Source of the DNA: Tetradesmus obliquus | Lineage: Eukaryota > Chlorophyta > Chlorophyceae > Sphaeropleales > Scenedesmaceae | Reading direction: 5' to 3' | DNA length: 64,000 nucleotides | Assembly (NCBI GenBank): GCA_030272155.1 | Contig: CP126192.1 | Coordinates: 1,584,501 to 1,648,500 of the forward strand | Shown here: positions 49,801-60,051 of the stretch, piece by piece | How the letters are laid out: every line of letters begins with the position of its first letter | How positions within the stretch are numbered: the stretch's first letter is position 1 | The notes under the pieces: model-generated | Database searches by the model: none | What the model was told of the DNA's origin: nothing | Seen by the model: the letters and a program-made list of their open reading frames with translations, nothing else | Program-made: the position numbers and the translations under genes

Positions 49801-51618
49801 TTGTCTGCCTTCCACACAAGCAGCTAATGCTGTGTCTTGCATATATACGCTGCATCTGATGGCGTGTTTTGCAACAGGTTGGCCGTGGCATGCTCGCACT
49901 CAGTGAGTGCACCAAGTATGGACTGCTGGCAGCAGCTATGGCCACAGCAGCAGCGGCAACCAGCGCCTTGCCACACCAGCTGCTGGCTGGTTGCGCGCTG
50001 CTTGCTGCTGTGGCCATTGCGGCCTGGCTGTGCAGCCCCGCAGCCCTTAGCCAGGCCTACCACCACATGAGCTTGAGCTACAGGCGCCAGTGGCCGCTGC
50101 TGAAACACCTCGGGTAGGTTATATTCTACCCACATGCTCAGAGGCAGATGCCTGGGGTGTGCGCATTGCTGTCAACGCTGCCGTGCTGCTGGTTTGCACG
50201 CAGCAAGCTGCAGCCGCAGAAATATTGAGGTGGCTGCTGCTGCAAACGCACATGCTTATGAAGTTGTAAGCTTGGCATAAGGGGCCAATGGACAATTGAT
50301 GGATGTATCAAGCAGCTGCCCCATGTTTGTTGTCGTCCCAGAGCTAGCTCCTCACCTGAAACCAATTATTTGACTGCAGACCCTGCAGCTTCTGCGGCAC
50401 CTTGTCCTCAGTCTCATTTGGCTGCTCCGGTGCTTGTTGCTCTGCAGCTGCTTCTGGCTGTCCCTCGCTGCGGGCACCTGCGACACCTGGCTCTGGTGCT
50501 GACTGGCTTCCTGGTGGTGGCTGTGACCGAGAGCCTGGCAGTGCTGGCAGCGTTCCAGGCCATTGCGTTCAGCTGCAGTGCTGCTGCGGTGCTGTGGAAC
50601 TGGCGTGCACTGGCCAGCAGGGCAGCTGAGCTACACCTGAATGCGGCGCTGCTGCTGCTGGCTGGCTTGCCGCTGTACCAGGCATTGACGGCGGCTGTGC
50701 TGCTGGCTCGCCTGCCTACAGGTGTGCATCAGTGCATGCTGTTGTGCCAGGCCAAGTTCAGGAGGCTAATATAGCGTTTCAGGGTTGTGTGTGTTGTGCA
50801 AGCACTGGCAGTACAGCTACATTTTCAATAAAAACAGTGTGACTGGTGCATGTATTACCTGTCTGATGAACAAGTGCAGATGTGCAGCCAATACGCGCAT
50901 GCGCTCTGCGCTGCCAATCATGCCCGTTGCTGCTGCTGCTGCTGCTGGCGTGTTGCAGGCGTGACACTTGGCGTGTGTGCGGTGCTGGATGTGGCCATGG
51001 GTGGCCACAGCAGCATCTTGGGCCTCGCTGGTTTTGTGGCGCTGCCTTCACGGGAGGTCGTCAGCATGTGGCAGTTCCTTGGCATCATGATCGGATCAGG
51101 TGGGTGGCCATGCATCACACAGGGTGTCCGCTGGCATAACGTGCTGATGCCTTGGTACATGCATATGAAGGGTGTACTGCGACTTCATGCTGTTGTGCAG
51201 AGTGTGCGACAATATTTACCACGCTGCTTGCATCTGCCTGCCAGTGACGTAGACACATGCAATGCACTGCCCCATGCCATGCACGCATTAAGCCACATCT
51301 CCTACGCCAGCAGTAGTTGCTGCTTCCCAGTGTCATGCCTAGCTTGCAGGGTGCACTTTGCAGCCTTCTAAATAACTTTGTGCACACACCCTGCACCACC
51401 CGATCTGGCCCTGCTGCTGCTGGCCTGCCTTGCCACCATGCTTGCGTGCAGTGTCCACAACGCTGCTGGTGGGCGTGGCCTATGCTGCTCAGCAAGCAGC
51501 GCTCACCGCCAGCTCCTGGCTGCTGTTCAAACTCATCTGCGGCTGCGAGGTGCTGCGTGGCCTGCTGGTGCTGCTGCTGGCGCGGCGCTACCCACACGAG
51601 AACCTCTCTGCTCCTTAG
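37037..51618 (+). CDS. Alpha-glucan synthase, GH13 + GT5 + multi-span (Ags1/Mok1 type)
   Basis: About 30 exons. Well-placed ones: 37037-37150, 37602-37760, 38015-38135, 38496-38600, 39015-39229, 39557-39733, 40188-40336, 40620-40651, 40878-40938, 41245-41483, 41737-41793, 42140-42262, 42745-43247, about 43309-43485, 43806-44044, 44385-44565, 44875-45010, 45303-45418, 45797-45933, 46077-46414, 46758-46916, 47306-47387, 47710-47887, 48147-48617, 48889-49012, 49386-49609, 49878-50113, about 50377-50721, 50959-51099 and 51452-51618 (TAG). The ATG opens a signal peptide (CVSVVLSLSLAAVHFAPAAWA). GH13 motifs: VTDRFA, DMVINH, nucleophile GLRLDAAG, acid VVELF, ENHD and GIPVIYYGTEEG. A lone membrane span (AAAVLPLALLLLL) precedes the GT5 domain: EYALPQFGLG, YGGMGQVV, HDYHGALS, FVGRMTQQKGCDVIAEA and RFEPCGFVDIE (E-x7-E). 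KMPG joined to VYF matches fungal Ags. About ten hydrophobic segments follow. In fungi Ags1 makes wall alpha-1,3-glucan at the plasma membrane. Product linkage here is unknown. Frame breaks at 40938/41245, 41343 and near 44900 are listed separately. Confidence 0.86.
37460..37505. repeat. (GGCA)n tetranucleotide repeat
   Basis: About eleven imperfect GGCA units in intron 1 of the alpha-glucan synthase gene. The reverse complement of this unit recurs at 39479-39531. Confidence 0.9.
38171..38206. repeat. (CAG)n tract
   Basis: CAG run in the intron after the exon ending at 38135 of the alpha-glucan synthase gene. Confidence 0.9.
39479..39531. repeat. (TGCC)13 tetranucleotide repeat
   Basis: Pure TGCC/CCTG run in the intron before the GH13 exon that starts at 39557. 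It is the inverse complement of the (GGCA)n run at 37460-37505 in the same transcript. Confidence 0.95.
40006..40127. repeat. Inverted-repeat foldback inside an intron
   Basis: Two arms of about 50 bp flank a loop of roughly a dozen bases. The left arm begins TCCAAGCTTGCAGTGAAGCC and contains CAGTCGCACAGTCAC; the right arm contains GTGACTGTGCGACTG and GGCTTCACTGC, its reverse complement with only a few mismatches and indels. It lies in the 455-bp intron between exons ending at 39733 and starting at 40188. This could be a small foldback/MITE-like insertion or an RNA hairpin. Confidence 0.85.
40800..40853. repeat. (CTG)n tract before an acceptor
   Basis: About 17 CTG units shortly upstream of the acceptor of the 40878 exon of the alpha-glucan synthase gene, taking the place of a pyrimidine tract. 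Confidence 0.95.
41343..41345 (+). other. In-frame TAG inside a conserved alpha-glucan synthase exon
   Basis: In the frame that encodes the conserved residues on both sides (RKADAV before, AAGIAQQHHVDAHTIVLSRG after), this codon is TAG. CAG would fit the context. TAG ends this gene itself (51616-51618) and three others in the window, so reassignment to Gln is unlikely. Confidence 0.75.
44832..44865. repeat. (CTG)n tract
   Basis: CTG/CTT run directly upstream of the acceptor of the 44875 exon. Confidence 0.9.
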
Positions 51619-54384
51619 TATTACCTGCAGCTTTGTTATGAGGGCGTGGAGCAACTGCTGGCATTGTTTTCCTAGACCATGAAGTTGTTTTCAGCACAAT
51701 TGAGCGGAGCTGTTGCAGCTGCTGTGCGTTGACGATGTAGGGGGCTGTGCGCGCAATGTGGGGGTAGCAGTGAGCAGACATTGCCTATAGGTAGCTACCT
51801 GCTGTTGTTATGTAGTCGTACTTGCTTCTTCATTCTTGGGTGCTGAACTAGAGCTGCACACCAGGGACAGTTAGGCCACACAGGGATAGTCAGGCGCAAT
51901 GATTACAGCACAGGCATACAACACTGTACTTCTGTTGTCACAGATAACTGCCATGTCACAGCCTCCACAGCCTGGGTATTCTGCAAATTGTCCCAAAGCC
52001 ACATGGAAGGGTTGGCAGCATAGCCAGCTGCGGTACAGGCTGTTGGTTGGTACAGGCTGTTTGTTGACAGAGTCGAGGCATATTGCATGCACTCGTATTG
52101 TTTTGAATCAGGGCAGGACGGAAGCATTACAAAGATACATTGGTGTTGTTTGTGGTTGTAGCCATGTGCTGAGCTGCTTTTGGGGTTGGGACGAAAAATA
52201 TGTGCATGCAGCTTTGTCTGAGGGTTGCGCAATGGCTGCCGGCAATCGCAGCCAGCCCCTTTTGATGATTGTTGTACTGGTTGGGTGCAACGGCTGCCTG
52301 CAGCAACAGGCAGTCTCTTCACCCCAAGCGTGAAAGCACTTGTGCTCAGAGCCTTGGATAATCCCGTTTGTTCCACACTGCCAAAGCACTGGTGTGCAGA
52401 ACTGTGGTTTGCGTCATCTCTGTGCATGATCAGAGCATATTCTTTGGATTGGTAGCATAGTGCTGTGACAGCTATGGCTACAGACCTGGGTCTTAAGCCC
52501 AATCACATCTGGTGGTGTCTGGCTGCAAATCCACGTCAGCAGCGTGGCCTTGTTTCGCATGGCGGCAATGGCCCTTGCGCCTTGCAGCAGTGCCACTACT
52601 CATCAGAGCTGCTAGAGCGGCAAGAAGAAATAGCAGTTGTGCATTTAGATACGCACGTGTTGGTGGGTTCGTGCTGAGATTAGTGTCGTATGATGCACTG
52701 TTGGTGTGTTATCCGGTGTTGCTGGTTGATCTTGCAAAGACTCGTGTTGTTGTCTGTGTTGATATTCAAGAACAGGCAGCAAGATATGCACATGGCGGAT
52801 CTGTTAAAATTGCGCTTCTGGTGCCGCGCGTGCGGCAGCCTCAGGATAGACTTGTGTGTTGCAGTCAGGGGTTGGAGATATTTGAGCTGCTGATGTACCA
52901 AGGTCTGCAACCATGCTTCAAGGACACTCACCCAACTTTAGAGAGGAAGGCTGGTCAGCAGCGTGTTAAGTCTCCACAGCAATTTCCCGCTCCTTGTTGA
53001 TGGTAATTCATACATCACCCAGATTAGAGGCACGGTCCGCACTGGTCAGCTTCATGTTGCACTGTGTTGGGGTTGTTCTGTTTCACTGAGCTGTGGCATC
53101 GAAATGACATAAAGGGGCTTTTCTGGATGGAGCAACGGCAGGTGTGAAGTTGCGCAGCGGTGCTGATGTTGCTCCTGTAGACACACCCTTGCTTTGTGCT
53201 GGCTTGTGTGACACTCAGATGCTTGTCACTCAGCTTGGAAACTTCACACGCATTGCTGTGCAGCATTGCAAGCAAATAAATGCAGTGCAAGGACTTGATG
53301 TGCATCTCCATCTTGTGCATTGTTGGGTAGCAGTAGTCATTGGTATTGCCCTTGCCTGTCACAGTCGGACAGCATGCATGCATGCATGTTCCTCAGGCGC
53401 TGTAGCAGCAGTCCATTTGAGACACAAATGTCAGTATTGTGTATTGTAGCCTACTCTTCTTTTCTGCATTGCATGCGTGTTTCAAATACATTGCTGCAGC
53501 TCTAGCGTGTTGACTAGTGCTCAGACAGCTTCAGACAGCGTAGGACAACATCACAGTTTCCATCACTAGCACACTTGCTACTGTAGAGTGATACACTGCA
53601 TCACATCACTGCCGTATTACTTGAGTATGCTGATCTGCATGATCATCTGCAGCTTGTTGGGTGCATCAAGGGCCTTGCGTGAAAGCATAATAAGATGATA
53701 TGTGTTCATGCACATGCACATTGGCGCTCATGCGGCGAGCACAGCAGCGGCAGAGCACTGTTGCTGCTGGCGGTCGTGTTGGCGTGGCGTGGTTCAAGGC
53801 AGGTGATGCTGGATTGCATGGCTGCTGCTTGCCACTGAAGCGGTTTTGCAGGGCATTGGCAGATCTAGAGCACATGGCAGCAATCTCAGGAATTGCATGG
53901 CAGCTTGCAAAGAGATGGTTGCTGCCCTTGCAGAACATGAAAAACAAATGCATTGTTCTGCGCGCATAGCATCAAGCAGACTGGCGCAGCCATGTTCATG
54001 CGCGCTGCTTAACCAGGCGCACGATACACCGCATGGGCAGTCCTGGCCTTGTCTGGTTTATTGCTGCTGCGTTGTGATGGGTTGTTGTGTGTTGATGACG
54101 GATTGCTAGGTGGCCTTGTTACAGCCGAGCTGTGCAAAAAAAGTTGTGCGCACTGCGGATAGCAGGTTGGTAATTTAGAGTTGGAGTTGTGCACACTGCA
54201 GGATGGTAGGTTGGTCTTGTTACAGTTGACCTGTGCACACTGCAGGATAACTCGTTGATCTTGATGCTGTTTATCTATGCACACTGAAACAGCTGTAGCT
54301 GCCAGGTTCTAACCAGCAGGGATGAGTAACAACAAGCAGGCAGTGGTCATGTACATGCAGTGGTTCAAGGCAGCGTGAGGGTCA
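51619..54384. other. 3' flank of the alpha-glucan synthase gene
   Basis: About 2.8 kb that is T/G-rich on the + strand, the composition of 3' UTR and downstream sequence for plus-strand genes here. Reading frames up to 162 codons (52512-53000) show no family resemblance and no convincing splice sites. A short CATG alternation occurs near 53376-53389. No gene supported. Confidence 0.5.
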
Positions 54385-54387
54385 AAG
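54385..54387. repeat. Target-site duplication AAG (left)
   Basis: The trinucleotide AAG immediately precedes the left CACTA terminus and recurs at 57117-57119 after the right terminus. A 3-bp duplication is the hallmark of CACTA elements. Confidence 0.8.
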
Positions 54388-54545
54388 CACTATGGTCACC
54401 GAGATGTCCAGCTGCATGTCCAGTTGCATGGTGTGCAACTGGACATGCCATGTGGCATGTCCAGTGTGAGACTGGACATGGCCATGTCCAGCATGCTGCT
54501 GGACATCGAGTAGGTGACTGGACACGATACTGGACACGGCAATTG
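54388..54545. repeat. Left TIR and subterminal TGTCCAG/CTGGACA repeats
   Basis: After the 36-bp TIR, the heptamer TGTCCAG or its complement CTGGACA occurs repeatedly in both orientations, several copies forming short palindromes (for example GGACATGGCCATGTCC). Likely transposase-binding array. Confidence 0.85.
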
Positions 54546-56984
54546 GACTTTCATAAACTGCCTATTACCGTTATAACAAACGTATTTGATGCAGTAAACA
54601 AGTGTTCGCGGCAGGACAGCAATGTCGAGGTGCTTGGGTTGGCGCCCTCGACCCCCTGGTACCAAGTCACTGCAGCTGCAACTGCCAAGTGGGCAAGTGA
54701 CCCATGGGCTGTAACACAATCAGCATGTAGCTGCTGCAATACAAACAGAATCTGGCAGCTGCTGCAATCACAACAACATCAACAGCACGCAGCTGCTGCA
54801 TGACAGCAAAGGCACCCAGCTGCTGCAATCACAACATAAGCAGTGAGGACACCACGCGGAACAGCTGCCAAGAACTGCATTGACAAGATTGCGTCTCTAC
54901 CACTTGTACAGATGATGCCTATGCCAACTGCATTCACTGTGCATCCTGTTGCAGGCAGCGCCAGCACAGCAATGCACCAGCTGCCACTACCGCTGCATGC
55001 CACCATCTGCCAACGAAAACATACAAGTTCCAGCAGCTGCTGATCGCGCACTGGTGTCTGCGTAGCCGGCATCAACTGCGAGTTGGCAGGCTGCCACTGC
55101 CTGCATTGATCACAAGTGTAGCGCTTGTTTCAAAGAACACCCCTGCAGCAGTGCAGCAGAAACAGAGCAGCTGCACTTACATTTGCATGCTGCAGCGTAG
55201 GATGTGGCACTTGTTGAGGTTGGCGTTATCTCAATCAAGGTCTGGGCCAACCGGCGTTTGCGCGTTGATTGGCGCCCGCCACGCACCACTACATGCAACA
55301 CTACAGAGCAGCAGCATCTGCGCCAACATAATCGCTGCCACTGAATCGCACATATGAGGCAGACTGCTTGCAATGCCACACCGCTCAAGCTCACCAGGAA
55401 GTGCATCAGCCATGCCACGCTGCAGGAAAGTCGGCCCCTGTGTCTCTATAGGGAAGGTCTGCGCACCAACAGAGGTCTCATGTCAATATATCACAATGGT
55501 GGTCTCCAAGCAGGCTGTCTGCTGCTGCATTAGATACAGTGGCGCCATGCTGACTGCAATCAAGTAGGACCCATGCACGCAGGAAGTAAAAGCTGGATGG
55601 GTGGCGCGCACACCACATGGAGGGCATTGCGAGCAAGTATGGTGTGTGTGAAGTGCGTCGCAAGCACGTTCCACATTATGCAACTGCTGGCCTGCTGGGC
55701 ATGCTGTCTGCTGCGTGCGTATGTTCATGCACGCGTTGCCAAGAATGATCACGACAAGCCCTGCAGCAAGCGGCATGCTCTTGATTGGGAGAGCTGTCAC
55801 TTCACAGCAGCAGCAGCAGCAGTAGCAGCAGCTGTAACCTGCTACCTGTTAGGTTCTAACGTTTTTCGTTATTCTGACCTACCTGTGATGCTGGGAGACG
55901 GGCAGCTGACAGGAGCCTGCACACAGCAGCAGCAGCAGCAGCAACGCAGGTGACACACAACTGCACCTGTGGTCAACCTGCATGCACCCAGCCTCTACAG
56001 CTGACATAGCACGGCTGATGCTGCTGCACTGCTGCAACTGATCTTGATCTGGTAATGGTGTGATCATTCCTGCGACAGTACTGCTGCACTGCTGCAACTG
56101 TAGCTGCTGCTGCTGCTGCTGCTGTGAGCTGGGCGCCCTAGCAGCTGCAGGGCTGGGTGCTGTCGTTTCAGCCGCTGCTGATCTTGGTAAGAGTCGCTCA
56201 CCATGTCATAAAAGTATCAAGATAAGCAGTAGCAGCTCCATGCGCTTTCTACAGCATTGAAATCCTGCAGGATCAACCTTGCAGCTGCATAGTGCTTCAA
56301 GGACTGCTGCTGCTCAATGAGCAGGCGTCTGCAGCCTCACAAACGCCCAATAACCGCATTGATCTGTTGTCATTCATTACGCTTTCAGCGATGGTCTCTG
56401 CCAGTGGACACGAGCTTGCAGTCTGTTTCAGCCCCGTGCACCATATGCAACGCAGCAGCAGTGCGCGACACAGGTGCGATCGCTGTAATGCTTCAGCAGC
56501 AATCATATTGATCATCGTTTGCAGCTGTTTGCTTACCAGTAGACGAACAGTTCACGAGCGTATGCCAACTGACCATTTTGTATTTTAACAAGTGACACAC
56601 CTTGCAGCAGCGCGCAATGGGGCTATACGGGCCACTAAACTTACTGTAATAGAATTAATCGATGTGTTTGGAAAGGCTGCTGCTTCGGCAGCGGGGGAAA
56701 GTCGTGCAATGCTGTAGTGACATGCTGATCTTCGCCTTGAGGCGCTGTCGTGCCATAAGACACCATAAATGCTGCTTTATATGATGATTATTTGCTCTAT
56801 CGCACGCTTTGGCGTGAATTTTAAGCCGGTGTTGACGTGATATCGACAAACCCTACAGCAAGCCCATGGGCTGGCCAGCTGACGTGCTGGCTGTTCAGCG
56901 ACACAGTATAAGCGGCATACATGCAACAACACCTACTTGCGGCGTTTTAGTCGGGTATCGTGCCGTACAACGCATCAGCAGCAG

Positions 56985-57116
56985 CACATGTCCAGTTGCA
57001 GGCAGACTGCCAGTCCAGTGGACCTGCAACTGGACATGCAAACCCACCAACTGGACACGATTTGGTGCCACTGGACATGCCTGGACATGCAGCTGGACAT
57101 CTCGGTGACCATAGTG
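56985..57116. repeat. Right subterminal CTGGACA repeats and TIR
   Basis: Mirror of the left end: copies of TGTCCAG, GTCCAGTGGAC and CTGGACATGC lead into the right TIR. Confidence 0.85.
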
Positions 57117-57119
57117 AAG
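57117..57119. repeat. Target-site duplication AAG (right)
   Basis: Matches AAG at 54385-54387 on the other side of the element. Confidence 0.8.
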
Positions 57120-57626
57120 TGACAACCGCCAGTGATGTCATCCGTGTGCTGGATTACTCTTCAAGCGTGTCCTGTCACACAGCGCGAAGCCAGAGAAGCC
57201 ACGGGGTACCAGTCACTCCCCAGTACCTGCCGCTGGAGCAGCCAGGAGGAATGCAAGCACCATGCAGGTGTGTTCCTTGCAGTGTGACGATACAGGGCGC
57301 ATGGTGTCCTGCTATTGTTATGCACAGTAAATGGCCGTTCTTGGTGATTTGATGATAGTTTTTTGAAATTGCCCCGTTTTGGTGATTCGACAACGTGTCA
57401 GACACGGCGGAGTTGTGTGGCTGATTAGCAACTCGGCAGGTGGCACATTCCACCTTGGACCAACTCGGGTATCATAATCGAGAGAAGTAACAGCCAACGC
57501 AGCAAACAAATGGCTTGAACGCCTTCTGAATCGCAATCGCGAGTTGCAATTAGCCAATGCTCCTGTGCTAGCGCAAGTAGTCGTCACCAACCCGCACAGA
57601 GCTGTGGTTGTGGTGTGCTTGTGGCC
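57120..57626. promoter_or_regulatory. Upstream region of the temptin-like gene
   Basis: About 0.5 kb between the CACTA insertion and the temptin-like ATG; it should hold that gene's promoter and 5' UTR. It includes an unusual A/T-richer patch near 57330-57370. No defined core element recognised. Confidence 0.4.
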
Positions 57627-58380
57627 ATGAGGGCAGCAGCAGCAGTACTCGTGGCACTGTGCTTGGCACAGCTGCTTGTGAGCTCCGTTCACGCCTACCC
57701 CAGGTTCAAAAGCGAGCTGCCAGCCATCCCTGTTGTTGCTGGCCAGCCATGGCCTGGAGTTGGGCATGTTGCCCGTGAGGGGGGTGGCAAGCGCAACGCG
57801 TTCGGCAAGGTGAGCAGCACACCAGGCTGCATACTTATGTATTTCCAGCATCCCGCCAAGAAGGGGTGTGAGGATGGTTTTCCAGGGCCAATCAGCTTGG
57901 CAGTACCATGCCTGGCTGCGGTACATCACCCATTTGCATGTGCCTTCTCTCTGTCATCTGTGCGCACTTGTCCTAGCCACTCGTATCACGGCGCTGCCCT
58001 AGATTGAAACGCCAGGCTCTGTTGCCTGCAGTATACAATAAGCCGTGCCATTCAACAGTTTGCAAGCTGTACCGTCACAACTCTCCATCATGCGGCTGCC
58101 TTGCCCCACCTTGCTGCTGCAGGACTTTGACGAGGCTGGCTACAGGTGGACGCGTGAGCTGTGCCGCATGGACTCTGATGGTGACGGCTTCACCAACGGC
58201 CAGGAGCTGGGTGACCCTGACTGCACATGGGTGAAGGGCCAGCCGCAGCGCACAGCAGCAGCGCTGTCCCACCCTGGCCTGGCCAAATCAGTGCCAGCAG
58301 CGGCGCAGCCTGCAGCTGCCAGTGCACCGCCTGCAGCAGCCACTGGCAATCCCGCAACTGCAACTGCCAGTGGCAAGTGA
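57627..58380 (+). CDS. Secreted temptin-like calcium-binding protein
   Basis: Two exons, 57627-57809 and 58123-58380 (TGA), joined in phase 0, 146 aa. Residues 1-23 are a signal peptide (MRAAAAVLVALCLAQLLVSS). The mature part matches the temptin cysteine domain: YPRFKSELPAIP, GVGHVAREGGGKRNAFGK, DFDEAGYRWTRELCRMD, then the EF-hand-like loop DSDGDGFTNGQELGDPDCTW with two cysteines placed for the domain's disulfide. Temptin was described as an Aplysia water-borne pheromone component; related proteins occur in protists, fungi and algae, with unknown roles. The last 50 residues are an Ala/Pro/Thr tail, perhaps for O-glycosylation or wall attachment. The start is the first ATG before the signal peptide. 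Function in an alga is unknown; extracellular matrix or signalling is inference. Confidence 0.9.
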
Positions 58381-60051
58381 ATGAGCTGCAGCATCTGGCG
58401 CATCCCTTTTGCTTCGCATCCGAAGCATCAGAACTGCCAGCTTGCAGTTGTGAAGACGGCGCAGGCTGGCGCCAACCTCAATTTGTGCTGTAACCTTGCA
58501 TTGCTGTCTGCAGCGGAGGCCGGCTTGCTGTTGTAGAGCGGGCGATGTGAGTTGGCTCACGTTTAGCGGGCAGACTGCTTTGTACTTGGAGTGCTGCAAC
58601 CGTTGGCACAGCCCAATCAGCTGGCTGCAGCTGCACAGCACGGACCATTTGGGTGTGACGTGAGCTCAGGTGTGTCTGCTGGAACATGAGCAGTGTGCGG
58701 TCTCTGCAGAGCAAGCATCCTGCAGCTGCATCTTGAAAAAGTACACTGATTGCAAGTAGAGGTGCTTGTTCAACCAATGCTATTATTTGTGTGTGCCAAG
58801 AGACTTCTGGGTTGGTATTTGTACAAAGCCACACTGCATGTGTGTGTTGGGTCTGCATTTCTGATGGCAGCGCGCTGCATTCAGTGCAGCGAGGATCAAG
58901 CACAACATGTGTGCGGTGCGCGTGCAGCGCGCGCTGTGTCAACACAGGAAGGTTTACGTGCTGATGTGTCTGTCATGGCATGGTTGTTATGACTGTCTTT
59001 GTATTGCAGTTGCAGTTGCACCAGAGAACACTGCTGGAACGCCTCCAGCGGATCCAGTGAGATTGGAGTTAAGCATTTGTATGTGCTGCCTGCCAGGCAG
59101 TACTGCGAGCTGTTGCGGCTGTACAAACCAGCTGCTTGAACTGTGCTGCAGCCCTTGACTGCAATCACTCTCGCAGCAACAACATGCTGACGGCGTACAG
59201 ACGGTGTCGCCATTGTGCTGACGTGCAGTTGTTGTGAGACCTGGGCGTCGTGGCTTGCTTCTTCAGGTGCTGCGTGCTGTTGCGCTGGCAGCTACTGTTG
59301 ATGTGCAAGGAGGGCTGCCGATCTGACACACGCTCAATTGCTGTGAGGCACACAGTGCTACAACAGGCAAGCAGGCACTGATTGACAAGCAGTGCTAGTC
59401 TAGAAGCAGCAAATCAAGTCACCACATCGACTCTGAGACGAGCTTCTGTGTGCTGCGGCTGTCTGCAAAGTCTTGATGTCTTGTGCTAGCAGTGTCTGGG
59501 TCATGCTTGCAGCTGATGCTCAGCATGCACATGCCAGTGTACACGTGTGTGCAAAGGTTGACCGTCAGACTTTGTCAACTTAGCGCTTCTGAAAAGACGC
59601 ATATTGTAATCGACAATGTTTTGTGTCGCCGTGGTCTGTGCTGGGTTTGCACACTAGCAGACAGCTTGAGGGTAAAGACCCGTCACCAGTGAAGGTTACT
59701 GGCACCTGGCAATGGCAGGCCCCAGGGGTGGTGCACTGCAGCAAAGCTACGGCAGCAACTCCTTGCTGTACGCTTCATCTTATCAGAAACAGGCTCGTTT
59801 AAGTGGCGCTCAACAGCTTTAGTTACGAAGAGCACCGGCAATCTGCGGACGTGTGCTGTCCAAGGTAGCCACACCCACGAGCTTCAAGATGACAGATTCG
59901 CAATCTCAGCTGTGTGGCTCTGACTGTGTGGCACAGGTTGCTATCGAGTTGGCCGTTCGGCAAGTTGGGTGAATTAGTAAAGCAACCGCAGCTTACCTCC
60001 TAATGCACTCTGTCAGCCGCGAGTACGTCAGAGCCACGTGCGGTCATCACC
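58381..60051. other. Intergenic region
   Basis: Temptin-like 3' flank (G/T-rich) followed by the upstream region of the gene starting at 60052. No exon supported. Confidence 0.5.

Larger units (their letters stand above)
54388..57116. mobile_element. CACTA (CMC) DNA transposon, apparently non-autonomous
   Basis: A 2729-bp element bounded by 36-bp perfect terminal inverted repeats. The left end reads CACTATGGTCACCGAGATGT onward (54388-54423) and its exact reverse complement ends at 57116 with CTCGGTGACCATAGTG. Termini CACTA...TAGTG plus a 3-bp AAG duplication are the defining marks of the CACTA/En-Spm superfamily. Inside each end, about 100-150 bp are packed with both orientations of TGTCCAG/CTGGACA, like the subterminal transposase-binding repeats of this superfamily. 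The interior contains CAG runs and short frames, none of which I recognise as a TNPA/TNPD-type transposase, so mobilisation in trans is likely. No degradation of the TIRs suggests recent insertion. Confidence 0.88.

Noticed and set aside
52512-53000. 162-codon frame downstream of the glucan synthase
   Set aside because: T/G-rich 3' flank composition, no conserved motif and no splice context.
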